A stretch of 64,000 nt of DNA from Xanthomarina gelatinilytica (GTDB lineage Bacteria > Bacteroidota > Bacteroidia > Flavobacteriales > Flavobacteriaceae). The notes under the pieces were generated by a model. The model had not been told where the DNA came from, ran no database searches, and worked only from the letters and a program-made list of their open reading frames with translations. Numbering within the stretch: the first letter of the stretch is position 1; each line of letters starts with the position of its first letter. A program made the translations under genes and the position numbers. Location of the stretch: contig NZ_ANLA01000019.1 of the NCBI RefSeq assembly GCF_000348685.1, positions 61,841 to 125,840 of the forward strand. Direction: 5' to 3'. Shown in pieces: positions 27,925-36,600 of the stretch.

Positions 27925-28030
27925 GTATAAGCTTACTTTGGGTGCTGTTTTTTTACTATAAATAAAATTTATGGTAAACCTTCCTGTCTTAAAACACGCC
28001 AATTTTGTTCTTTAAAACGCAGCAAATCCC
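27925..28030 (-). repeat. repeat element A, left module
   Basis: On the minus strand: ACAAAATTGGCGTG, then GGTTTACCATAAATTTTAT, an A run, ACAGCACCC and TTATACACCCGAAG. It is closely similar to 60126-60231 on the plus strand. Confidence 0.78.
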
Positions 28031-28400
28031 AAGCAAAAAGGACCTAATAAGTATAAAAACATGCCCTTGGACATGTTCTATAAAAAACCATAATCTTATG
28101 GCAGGAAGTCATTCATATGAAAAACTAAACAATACACTATACGCACCAACCTTTTACAGAATAAACGGAAAAGATTCGGTGTAATAACAAAGCCTAATCG
28201 GCAAAAAGCCTATCATGAGCAATCCTGCCTACAAGTGTACGTTAGAAAACAGGATGAGATTTGCAGGTGCCTCTATCCGGAAATACCTTTAGGGTCAGCT
28301 TTGCAAACGTGGTCAAACTTATGGGCATGTTTTCTTAAAATCCAGTACACCAGCAAGTGTTTTTAAAAGTGGTTTATAAGCGTTGTGGAAGACAACTTGC
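28031..28400. other. intergenic region, nothing firmly recognised
   Basis: 370 bp between repeat element A and the end of recG. It has no array, no strong promoter and no frame longer than about 28 residues. CATGCCCTTGGACATG (28060-28075) is a small imperfect dyad. Confidence 0.4.
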
Positions 28401-30551
28401 CTAGCTTATATAATTCCAAATATTTTTGTACTTGCCAAGCTGCTGATAGGTGTTCAAAATTGCTTTATTTTCCGGGTGTTTTAAGGTTGGATCGTTTTGG
28501 AGCACGTTTTTGGCATAATATCTGGCAGACTGCAATATGTCCTTGTCCTTTATTAAATCGGCAATCTTGAGGTTTAAAACGCCACTCTGTTGGGTTCCCA
28601 TAAGGTCTCCAGGACCACGTAGCTTTAAATCCACTTCTGCTATCTCAAAACCATCATTGGTACTGCACATGGTGTCCAATCGTATTTTGCTGTCGTTGCT
28701 CAGTTTATGGCTGGTCATTAAAATACAATAGCTTTGTTCGGCACCACGACCAACACGCCCACGTAGCTGGTGCAATTGCGACAAGCCAAAACGTTCAGCA
28801 CTTTCAATAATCATAACAGAGGCGTTTGGCACATTTACACCCACTTCAATAACGGTTGTGGCCACCATGATGTTGGTTTCACCTTTTATAAAGCGTTGCA
28901 TCTCATAATCCTTGTCGGCTGGTTTCATTTTACCATGCACAATGGAAATTTGGTACTTCGGGGGAGGAAAGTCCCTAACAATGCTTTCATATCCATCCAT
29001 TAGGTCTTTGTAATCCATTTTTTCACTTTCCTGGATAAGTGGATACACTATATATATTTGTCGGCCCTTTTCAATTTCATCCCTTATAAACCGAAACACT
29101 TTCAGTCGGTTTTTATCATATCTGTGTACTGTTTTAATGGCCTGTCTCCCTGGAGGCAATTCGTCTATCACAGAAATGTCCAAATCACCATAAACAGACA
29201 TGGCCAAAGTGCGTGGAATGGGTGTGGCGGTCATCACTAAAATATGTGGTGGGATAACTCCTAAATCTGTTTTGTTTTGAGAGGATGTTGCTGGACCTTT
29301 ATGCCATAATTTACTTCTTTGTTCTACTCCAAAACGGTGTTGCTCGTCTATAATGGCAAGGCCTAAATGTTTAAATTTAACCTTGTCCTCCAGTAGGGCA
29401 TGAGTCCCAATTAGGATGTCCAACTCACCATTTTCAAGGGATTTATGAATTCCTTTTCTTTCTGAAGTATTACTTGAGCCCGTAAGTAGTTTTATGCTGA
29501 TATTCAAATTATTGGATAGTTCAAGTAAACCGTTATAGTGTTGGACTGACAAAATTTCAGTTGGAGCCATTAAACAAGCTTGAAATCCGTTGTCAAGTGC
29601 CATGAGCATTGACATGAAGGCCACTATGGTCTTTCCGGAACCTACATCACCTTGCAACAATCGGTTCATTTGGGCATTGCTGCCTAAATCTTGCCTGATT
29701 TCTTTTAAAACACGTTTTTGGGCTTGGGTCAATTCAAAGGGTAAATGCTCATTGTAAAAGGTGTTGAAATATGTTCCAACTTGGGTAAAAGGCAAGCCCT
29801 TGATTTTGGATTTGTGGATTAAATTTTTCAGAATCAATTGCAACTGAATATAGAATAATTCTTCAAATTTCAATCGGAATTGAGCCCTAGCCAAAAGCGC
29901 TTGATTTTTTGGAAAATGGATGTTGAAAACTGCCTCCGATTTAGCCAATAATTTTAGTTCGGAAATAAGCTTATCAGACAAGGTTTCTTGAAACCTGCCT
30001 TGGGTCTCCAAAAACAATTGCTGCATGATTTTTATTATCACCCGATTGCTGATCCCTTTGTTGGTCAGTTTTTCGGTAGACGGATAAATGGGTTGCATGG
30101 CAGAACGTATGTGTTTTTGGTGCTCTTCCAGAAGTTCCATATCGGGATGAGGCATGCTAAAAACCCCTTGAAACCAATTGACCTTGCCAAAAACCACATA
30201 GGGTTTGTGAAGCTTTAGGCTTTCGCGTATCCATTTATGGCCACGAAACCACACCAGCTCCATAATGCCAGTATCGTCTTTAAAGGTGGCAACCAAGCGT
30301 TTGCCTCTCCCTGCACTTCGGGACTGTGCCACTTCCTTGATGCTGATTATCTCACCAATTACCTGTACTTCTGCTGTGTTGCGCTGGAGTTGATGAATCT
30401 TGTAGTATTGTGTCCTGTCTAAATACCTGTTTGGGAATAAATTAATCAAATCCTGATAGGTGTGGATGCCCAGTTCCTTCTTGAGCAAATCTGCTCGGTT
30501 TGGACCAACACCTTTTAAATAATCTATGGGAGTTTGTAAATTTATAGACAT
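28401..30551 (-). CDS. recG: ATP-dependent DNA helicase RecG
   Basis: 716 residues, slightly above the usual about 700. Order: the wedge/OB domain (about 60-150, RNTAEVQVIGEIISIKE ... MELVWFRGHKWI) that splits branched DNA, then the helicase core with Walker A LLQGDVGSGKTIVA (about 305), DEQH box (IIDEQHRFGVEQRSKLW), motif III MTATPIPRTLAM, and motifs V-VI (VATTVIEVGVNVPNASVMIIESAERFGLSQLHQLRGRVGRG). It acts on stalled forks and Holliday junctions. It appears to be monocistronic and is divergent from the aminopeptidase gene. Confidence 0.97.
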   Translation of the reverse strand: MSINLQTPIDYLKGVGPNRADLLKKELGIHTYQDLINLFPNRYLDRTQYYKIHQLQRNTAEVQVIGEIISIKEVAQSRSAGRGKRLVATFKDDTGIMELVWFRGHKWIRESLKLHKPYVVFGKVNWFQGVFSMPHPDMELLEEHQKHIRSAMQPIYPSTEKLTNKGISNRVIIKIMQQLFLETQGRFQETLSDKLISELKLLAKSEAVFNIHFPKNQALLARAQFRLKFEELFYIQLQLILKNLIHKSKIKGLPFTQVGTYFNTFYNEHLPFELTQAQKRVLKEIRQDLGSNAQMNRLLQGDVGSGKTIVAFMSMLMALDNGFQACLMAPTEILSVQHYNGLLELSNNLNISIKLLTGSSNTSERKGIHKSLENGELDILIGTHALLEDKVKFKHLGLAIIDEQHRFGVEQRSKLWHKGPATSSQNKTDLGVIPPHILVMTATPIPRTLAMSVYGDLDISVIDELPPGRQAIKTVHRYDKNRLKVFRFIRDEIEKGRQIYIVYPLIQESEKMDYKDLMDGYESIVRDFPPPKYQISIVHGKMKPADKDYEMQRFIKGETNIMVATTVIEVGVNVPNASVMIIESAERFGLSQLHQLRGRVGRGAEQSYCILMTSHKLSNDSKIRLDTMCSTNDGFEIAEVDLKLRGPGDLMGTQQSGVLNLKIADLIKDKDILQSARYYAKNVLQNDPTLKHPENKAILNTYQQLGKYKNIWNYIS

Positions 30552-30632
30552 AACACGAATATAAACCTTAATCTTGAAACTTAAAACTTCAAAATTTATG
30601 TATTTTAGTCATGAAGTTGATAAATCTTACTT

Positions 30633-32633
30633 ATGAAACACCTGCTTTGTGCTTTTTTGATTTTTTTTACAAGCCTTTCTTTTTCTCAACAGCTTGAAGT
30701 TGTAGATTTTACTCGTGTGGATGCCAAATTAAGTTTCGATATTGAGGCGTCCAAAGTGTTGGGTGTTGTGGATTATTATTTTAACATTTTAAAACCTACG
30801 GATTCCGTTTTTCTGAATGCTGTGCATATGGATTTTAAAGAGGTGCTGCTGGATGATAGGAGTATTTCGTATAAAAACAACAAAACACAACTGGTTGTGC
30901 ATTCTAAATTTCAGACGGGAGAAAGTCATCGCCTAAGGGTTGCTTATGAAACAGTACCAAAACAAGCCCTTTATTTTGTGGGTTGGGGGAATGAAGCTCC
31001 CGATCAAATTTGGACGCAAGGACAAGGAAAATATACCAGCAACTGGCTGCCTAGCTTAGATGACACCAACGATAAAATGGAATTTGATTTAACGGTAACC
31101 TTTAACAGTGCTTATAAGGTAGTGGCAAATGGCAGCTTGCTAGCAAAAGAAACTATAGCGGGAAATACCATCTGGAAATACGATATGGCAAAGCCCATGT
31201 CCAGCTATTTGGTGGCTTTGGCAATAGGTGAATACAATAAACTGGAAGAGGTTTCCAGTAGTGGCATTCCTTTGGAAATGTACTTTTATCCCGCAGATTC
31301 TTTAAGGGCCGAGCCAACTTATAGGTATAGCAAACAGATGTTCGATTTTCTTGAAACTGAAATTGGGATCCCTTATCCTTGGCAAAATTACAAGCAGGTG
31401 CCAGTGCACGATTTTCTGTATGCAGGCATGGAAAACACCAGTACCACCATTTTTTCTGATGCCTTTGTAGTGGATTCCACAGCTTTTGTGGATAGGAATT
31501 ATGTTAATGTAAACGCACATGAACTGGCTCACCAGTGGTTTGGCGATTATGTAACGGCTAAAAGTGGCGAACACCATTGGTTGCAGGAAGGTTTTGCAAC
31601 CTACTATGCCTTGCTCGCAGAAAGGGAAGTGTTTGGAAAGAATTATTACTATTGGAGGCTGTATGAGTATGCCCAAGAGCTTATGGATCAAAACAGGTCT
31701 GGAACAAGTACGTCTTTGTTGAACCCAAAATCCAGCAGTACCACGTTTTACAAACGAGGCGCCTGGGCATTGCATGCTTTAAGGGAACAAGTGGGAGCAA
31801 TAGCTTTTAAACAGGCTGTGGTCAATTATTTAAAGACTCATGCATTTTCGAATGTGGAAACCACAGATTTTATTTCAGAAGTGGAAGCTACCAGTGGCCA
31901 AGACTTAAGTCAGTTTGTGGATCTCTGGTTGAAGCAGGTGGAATTCCCTATGGATGAAGCTCTGGAAAGCTTGATGCAATCTGCTTTTATTCAAGAATAC
32001 GAAATGGTGGATTGTGAGCTGGCAACCTCCAAGTGCAGCTATTACCTAACAGCGCCTATTTCAGACGAAGCCAAACGTAAAGTTATTTCGCAAATCCCAA
32101 ACCAGGTCACTCCAGAAGTGTTTGAAGGCTCGTTAAAAACCAGGCAAGCCATTGCCCAATATGTAGATAAAATCCCCTTGTCCTTAAAAGCATCCTACGA
32201 AACCTTGTTAAAGGATGGGTCTTATGCTACCATAGAGGCAGCTTTGTTCCATTTATGGATTAATTTTCCAGAGGACAGGGAAAATTATCTAAACGCCACC
32301 AGCGAACTTATTGGGTTTAACGACAAGAATATCAGGCAGCTTTGGTTGGCTCTCGCGCTTTCAACACCTTTGTATGAATTGGATAAAAAAGAAGCTTTCT
32401 TAAATGAACTGGTAGGCTATTCCAGTCCCAAATACGGTTTTGAAGTGAGGTTGACAGCCTTTAATTATTTAAATTCCCTGGGGATTTATAACGAACAGGT
32501 ACTGACTAATTTAGTGGAAGCATCCAAACATTATAATTGGCAGTTTAAAAAGTTTGCCAAAGACATGTTGGAAGAATTGTCAAAACAACCCGATTTTAAG
32601 GCAACTATATTAAGATTACAAAATTCCAATTAA
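30633..32633 (+). CDS. M1-family zinc aminopeptidase, exported
   Basis: 666 residues with a signal peptide (MKHLLCAFLIFFTSLSFSQ). The zinc site is intact: H296-E297-x-x-H300 in HELAHQWFGDY and E319 in WLQEGFATYYA, spaced as in the gluzincins. The substrate-binding motif is present as YAGMEN (263-268). After the catalytic domain (to about 450) there is a helical C-terminal region. It should remove N-terminal residues from peptides in the periplasm. The first patatin-like gene starts on the base after its stop codon, so the three genes probably form one operon. Confidence 0.94.
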   Translation: MKHLLCAFLIFFTSLSFSQQLEVVDFTRVDAKLSFDIEASKVLGVVDYYFNILKPTDSVFLNAVHMDFKEVLLDDRSISYKNNKTQLVVHSKFQTGESHRLRVAYETVPKQALYFVGWGNEAPDQIWTQGQGKYTSNWLPSLDDTNDKMEFDLTVTFNSAYKVVANGSLLAKETIAGNTIWKYDMAKPMSSYLVALAIGEYNKLEEVSSSGIPLEMYFYPADSLRAEPTYRYSKQMFDFLETEIGIPYPWQNYKQVPVHDFLYAGMENTSTTIFSDAFVVDSTAFVDRNYVNVNAHELAHQWFGDYVTAKSGEHHWLQEGFATYYALLAEREVFGKNYYYWRLYEYAQELMDQNRSGTSTSLLNPKSSSTTFYKRGAWALHALREQVGAIAFKQAVVNYLKTHAFSNVETTDFISEVEATSGQDLSQFVDLWLKQVEFPMDEALESLMQSAFIQEYEMVDCELATSKCSYYLTAPISDEAKRKVISQIPNQVTPEVFEGSLKTRQAIAQYVDKIPLSLKASYETLLKDGSYATIEAALFHLWINFPEDRENYLNATSELIGFNDKNIRQLWLALALSTPLYELDKKEAFLNELVGYSSPKYGFEVRLTAFNYLNSLGIYNEQVLTNLVEASKHYNWQFKKFAKDMLEELSKQPDFKATILRLQNSN

Positions 32634-33539
32634 ATGAGAGCATTGGTAATTTCTGGAGGAGGCAGTAAAGGTGCATTTGCAGGAGGTGTGGCACAATATC
32701 TTCTTGAGAACAAAAAACACGATTACGATTTATTTTTGGGCACGTCCACGGGAAGTTTGTTGGTGTCCCACTTGGCATTGAACAAGGTCGAAAAAATAAA
32801 AGAGGTGTACACAAACGTGAACCAGCAGGCCATCTTTAATGTCTGTCCTTTTGCCATAAAACGAAAAAGAGGTCTGGAAACCATTAAAATCAATCATTTC
32901 AATGTGTTAAAAAACCTCATGAAAGGCAGTAAAACCTTCGGGGAAAGTTACAATCTTAAAAAGCTTATTGAAAACACCTTGTCCGAAGCCGAATTTGATC
33001 AATTGAAAGCTTCAAAAAAAGACATCGTTATAACGGTTTCAAACCTGTCACTCAACCAAGTGGAATACAAGTCCATTAAGGATTTTACTTACGAAGCGTT
33101 TTGTGAATGGGTTTGGATTTCCTGTAATTACACGCCCTTTATGTCTTTGGTGAAAAAAAACGGATGTGAGTATGCCGATGGAGGTCTGGGCTCCATGGTG
33201 CCTATTGAAGAAGCCATTAAACGTGGTGCCACACATATAGATGCCATTATTTTGCAAACTGAAATCACGCAATTTAACCGAATGCCTTCCTTGAATGCCT
33301 TTTCGTTGCTTACCAATATGTTTGCCTTTATGTTGGATAGGATAGAAGGCCAAAACATTAGAATTGGCAAGTTTGTGGCAGCCAATCAAAATGCCATCAT
33401 TAATTTTTATTATACGCCTACTGTGCTTACCACTAATTCCTTGGTCTTTAACAAAGAAAAAATGACTCTCTGGTGGCAAAGTGGGTTTAATTTTGCAAAA
33501 TATAAAAACGAAGAATTAAGTCCATTGGAAACCGAATGA
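32634..33539 (+). CDS. patatin-like phospholipase, copy 1
   Basis: 301 residues. The oxyanion motif GGGSKGAFAGG (8-18), nucleophile elbow GTSTG (Ser38) and the DGG box (YADGGLG, the catalytic Asp) are all intact, so it is an active-type lipid acyl hydrolase or esterase. It has no signal peptide. It starts directly at the stop of the aminopeptidase gene and overlaps copy 2 by four bases. Copy 2 has the same layout and about half of the same residues by eye, so the pair arose by tandem duplication. Confidence 0.92.
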   Translation: MRALVISGGGSKGAFAGGVAQYLLENKKHDYDLFLGTSTGSLLVSHLALNKVEKIKEVYTNVNQQAIFNVCPFAIKRKRGLETIKINHFNVLKNLMKGSKTFGESYNLKKLIENTLSEAEFDQLKASKKDIVITVSNLSLNQVEYKSIKDFTYEAFCEWVWISCNYTPFMSLVKKNGCEYADGGLGSMVPIEEAIKRGATHIDAIILQTEITQFNRMPSLNAFSLLTNMFAFMLDRIEGQNIRIGKFVAANQNAIINFYYTPTVLTTNSLVFNKEKMTLWWQSGFNFAKYKNEELSPLETE

Positions 33540-34432
33540 GAGCATTGGTAATATCAGGAGGAGGTAGTAAAGGTGCTTATGCTGGAGGTGTGGCACAATA
33601 CCTCATGGAACATCAAAAAAAAGCCTACGATATGTTTTTGGGAACTTCAACAGGTAGCTTGTTGATACCTCATTTAGCGGTAAACAATATCCCTAAACTG
33701 TACGACATCTTTACCAATGTGCAGCAGCACGATATTTTTAGTATCAGTCCTTTTGTACAGCGTAAAAAAGGCGATAGGGAGTATGTGTCCATAGATTTCA
33801 TCAACTCCTTATGGCAATTTATCCGAATGAGGCGAACCTTTGGGGAAAGCAATGCCTTAAGAAGGAACATCAAACGTAACTTCACCAAAAGCGAATATGA
33901 AAAAATTAAAGCCGAAAAGGCCGATGTGGTGGTAACTGTTTCCAATCTGTCCATGAACACGGTAGAATACAAATCCATAAACGATTGTACTTATGAGGAG
34001 TTTTGCCATTGGATCTGGATATCCTGTAATTACATTCCTTTTATGTCCATTGCCAAGGTTAATGGTTTTGAATATGCCGATGGAGGCCTGGGATGTGTGG
34101 TGCCCATTCGTGAAGCTATAAAACGTGGTGCAACAGAGGTGGATGCCATTATCCTGGAAGCTGAAAACATTGAAAACCAAAAAGTGCTTGGTAAAAACCC
34201 TTTTTCACTGATGATCAATCTGTTTGGGCATCTGTTAAATCAGGTGGAACGCAACGATATCGTAATAGGTAAGCTGGCAGCCATAAACAAAGGGGTTAAA
34301 CTAAACCTGTATTACACACCTTCCAGTTTAACGGAAAACTCATTGATTTTCAGTAAAAAATTAATGACTGCCTGGTGGCAACAAGGTTTTGATTATGCCA
34401 AGAAAAAACACTTGGGAGAGATAAAGCCTTAA
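33536..34432 (+). CDS. patatin-like phospholipase, copy 2
   Basis: 298 residues, starting at an ATG that overlaps the stop of copy 1 (ATGA). Ser38 in GTSTG, GGGSKGAYAGG and YADGGLG are intact. The two copies share the first 14 residues and long stretches such as CNYxPFMS and VxVSNLSxNxVEYKSIxDxTYExFC. They differ in the middle (the Arg/Lys-rich QRKKGDREYVSIDFINSLW here). Both are probably cytosolic or peripherally membrane-bound. The gene ends 4 bp before a convergent gene. Confidence 0.92.
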   Translation: MRALVISGGGSKGAYAGGVAQYLMEHQKKAYDMFLGTSTGSLLIPHLAVNNIPKLYDIFTNVQQHDIFSISPFVQRKKGDREYVSIDFINSLWQFIRMRRTFGESNALRRNIKRNFTKSEYEKIKAEKADVVVTVSNLSMNTVEYKSINDCTYEEFCHWIWISCNYIPFMSIAKVNGFEYADGGLGCVVPIREAIKRGATEVDAIILEAENIENQKVLGKNPFSLMINLFGHLLNQVERNDIVIGKLAAINKGVKLNLYYTPSSLTENSLIFSKKLMTAWWQQGFDYAKKKHLGEIKP

Positions 34433-34436
34433 GCTG

Positions 34437-34958
34437 TTACCACATATCGCTCACTTCCTGTTTTATAAAAGATAGGGCCGCATCACTGGGGGCTCTTTTT
34501 TCCATCATTTCAGTTAAAATAACCTCCCTCAATTTATTGGCTGTATTGGTTTTTTCAAGCAAACTGGCTTTTCTTATCAATTGAATGGTGGCATTTTTAG
34601 CAGCAGTGATAATGTTCCAGCAATCGTCGCTTATGTATATTTGTTGCGATAGGTTATGGTCAAACTCCTGTTCAATCGCTGCTATAAGTAAATTCTCGTA
34701 ATCTTCTTTATTTGAAGAAGTTGGACTCATTCTAATAAGTAACTTGGAAGGGGTAATTCGCTCCAAAAACAAAGCCATACGCTCATAGGCCTGAAGGCGT
34801 AAAGGCATGGCATTTACCTGCATGTCTTTGTGCAATAGAAAGCGTCTTCTGCCGTCTTCGTTTTTGGTATGCTCTTTAAAAAAATAGTAAGCTATCAATC
34901 CGGTAATAAGGGTTGGAAGCGCAAACATAAATAAATCGATAATTCTTTCAGACTCCAT
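34437..34958 (-). CDS. conserved membrane-anchored hypothetical protein
   Basis: 173 residues with one N-terminal membrane helix (IIDLFMFALPTLITGLIAYYFF) followed by a charged, mostly helical domain with MPLRLQAYERMALFLERITPSKLLIRM and EFDHNLSQQIYISDDCWNIITAAKNATIQLIRKA. I do not recognise a named family; the form is common in Flavobacteriaceae. It lies 8 bp downstream of the glutamate-synthase-like gene on the same strand, so the two are probably co-transcribed. No function is proposed. Confidence 0.75.
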   Translation of the reverse strand: MESERIIDLFMFALPTLITGLIAYYFFKEHTKNEDGRRRFLLHKDMQVNAMPLRLQAYERMALFLERITPSKLLIRMSPTSSNKEDYENLLIAAIEQEFDHNLSQQIYISDDCWNIITAAKNATIQLIRKASLLEKTNTANKLREVILTEMMEKRAPSDAALSFIKQEVSDMW

Positions 34959-34966
34959 AAATAGTA

Positions 34967-36538
34967 TTAATTAGTAAGGGTTGTATTTTTTCCACCCAAA
35001 TATAAACAATCTTTTAAATCCTGCATAGATGTAAAAGGAACTGGCACTTTGTGGTACATGTAGGTTCGGTCCAATTCCTTGGATAAGTGATGGTCGTCCA
35101 CGTTTACATCAATGTCCCTCATTTTGAACTGACAAGGGTGTTCGTAACCTGCAGCATGTGTAATTTCAATAAATTCTTTTCTAAAGGTTTTGAAATATTG
35201 TGCCAATCGAACCGATTTTAATGTTGGGTCGATACCACTTTGCAACCATTTATTCTGGGTTGCAACACCACTAGGACAACGATTGGTATGGCATACTTGT
35301 GCTTGAATACAGCCAATGCTCATCATAGCTTCCCTTGCCACATTAATGCAATCGGCTCCCATGGCAAAGGCCATGGCGGCTTTTGCAGGAAAACCTAATT
35401 TCCCACTACCAATAAAAACAATGCGTTCGCAAAGGTCTTGATCCTTGAACACTTTATACAAATCGCTAAACCCATAGACCCATGGTAAGGACACATGGTC
35501 TGCAAAACTTGGAGGGGCAGCTCCAGTGCCACCTTCGCCACCATCTACGGTTATAAAATCGGGTCCCTTTCCTGTTTCTGCCATTAGTTTGGCAAGTTCT
35601 TTCCATTGCTCCAGTTTTCCTATGGCAGCTTTAATGCCTACAGGCAATCCTGTGGCTTCGGCTATTTGTTCTATAAACTCCATAAGTTCCGGAACATTTG
35701 AAAATGCAGAATGGTTGGGAGGGGAAAGCACGTCTTTCCCTAAAGGGACGTGACGGATATCGGAAATTTCCTGTGTTATTTTTGCTGCTGGTAAAACACC
35801 TCCTTTTCCTGGTTTGGCACCTTGTGAAAGTTTAATTTCTATGGCTTTTACAAAGGGGTTTTTTTCTACCAAAGCCACTAATTTTTCCAAGGAAAAATTT
35901 CCATCATCATCCCTTACCCCAAAATATCCTGTCCCAAAATGAAAAATAACATCGCCACCATGACTGTGATAAGGAGACAGGCCACCTTCACCTGTATTGT
36001 GATAGGCTCCGGCCATTTTTATGCCTTTATTTAAAGATTCCACGGCTCGGGCAGACAATGAACCAAAACTCATGGCAGATACATTGATAACAGAACCTGG
36101 TCTATAAGGTTTCCTACGTTTGTTGTAAGCTCCCATAACCTTGGCACATGGTAAAAAACAAGGGTCTATGGCATTGGGGTGCCCTGGTTCAATCTTATAA
36201 GGCATCATGGCATTGTTTATAAAAATGTGCTGATGCGAATAAATGTCCCTATCGGTTCCAAAACCTTCATAATTGTTTTGTTTTTTCGCCGAGGCATAAA
36301 TCCAACTGCGCTCAATTCTATTGAACGGAAGCTCTTCCCTGTTGTTGGCAACCAAGTACTGCCTTAACTCTGGGCCAATTTTTTCCAGCATATACCTAAA
36401 ATGACCAATAATGGGGAAGTTGTGGCTAATGGTATGCTTCTTTTGAATGAAAACATCCCGTATGGCTACCAAAGCCAAGACAATTAAAATCCATTGCCAC
36501 CAGCTAATAGCAGCCAAAAAGTTTAAAACAGAGCTCAT
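34967..36538 (-). CDS. FMN-binding glutamate synthase-family protein
   Basis: 523 residues. An N-terminal membrane helix (WWQWILIVLALVAI) is followed by the alpha/beta-barrel of the glutamate synthase FMN domain: MSFGSLSARAVESLNKG, GEGGLSPYH, KIAQ-type KPGKGGVLPAAKIT, DFITVDGGEGGTGAAPPSF, then VAREAMMSIGCIQAQVCHTNRCPSGVATQ with three cysteines positioned for a 3Fe-4S cluster. The amidotransferase and C-terminal domains of complete GltB are absent. The physiological electron donor and reaction are unknown. The partner gene is the small membrane protein downstream. Confidence 0.9.
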   Translation of the reverse strand: MSSVLNFLAAISWWQWILIVLALVAIRDVFIQKKHTISHNFPIIGHFRYMLEKIGPELRQYLVANNREELPFNRIERSWIYASAKKQNNYEGFGTDRDIYSHQHIFINNAMMPYKIEPGHPNAIDPCFLPCAKVMGAYNKRRKPYRPGSVINVSAMSFGSLSARAVESLNKGIKMAGAYHNTGEGGLSPYHSHGGDVIFHFGTGYFGVRDDDGNFSLEKLVALVEKNPFVKAIEIKLSQGAKPGKGGVLPAAKITQEISDIRHVPLGKDVLSPPNHSAFSNVPELMEFIEQIAEATGLPVGIKAAIGKLEQWKELAKLMAETGKGPDFITVDGGEGGTGAAPPSFADHVSLPWVYGFSDLYKVFKDQDLCERIVFIGSGKLGFPAKAAMAFAMGADCINVAREAMMSIGCIQAQVCHTNRCPSGVATQNKWLQSGIDPTLKSVRLAQYFKTFRKEFIEITHAAGYEHPCQFKMRDIDVNVDDHHLSKELDRTYMYHKVPVPFTSMQDLKDCLYLGGKNTTLTN

Positions 36539-36600
36539 ATTTTTATAATTTGAGGTAAATATATTTAAAATATCTATGAAAATTTGGATATCTTTATGAA

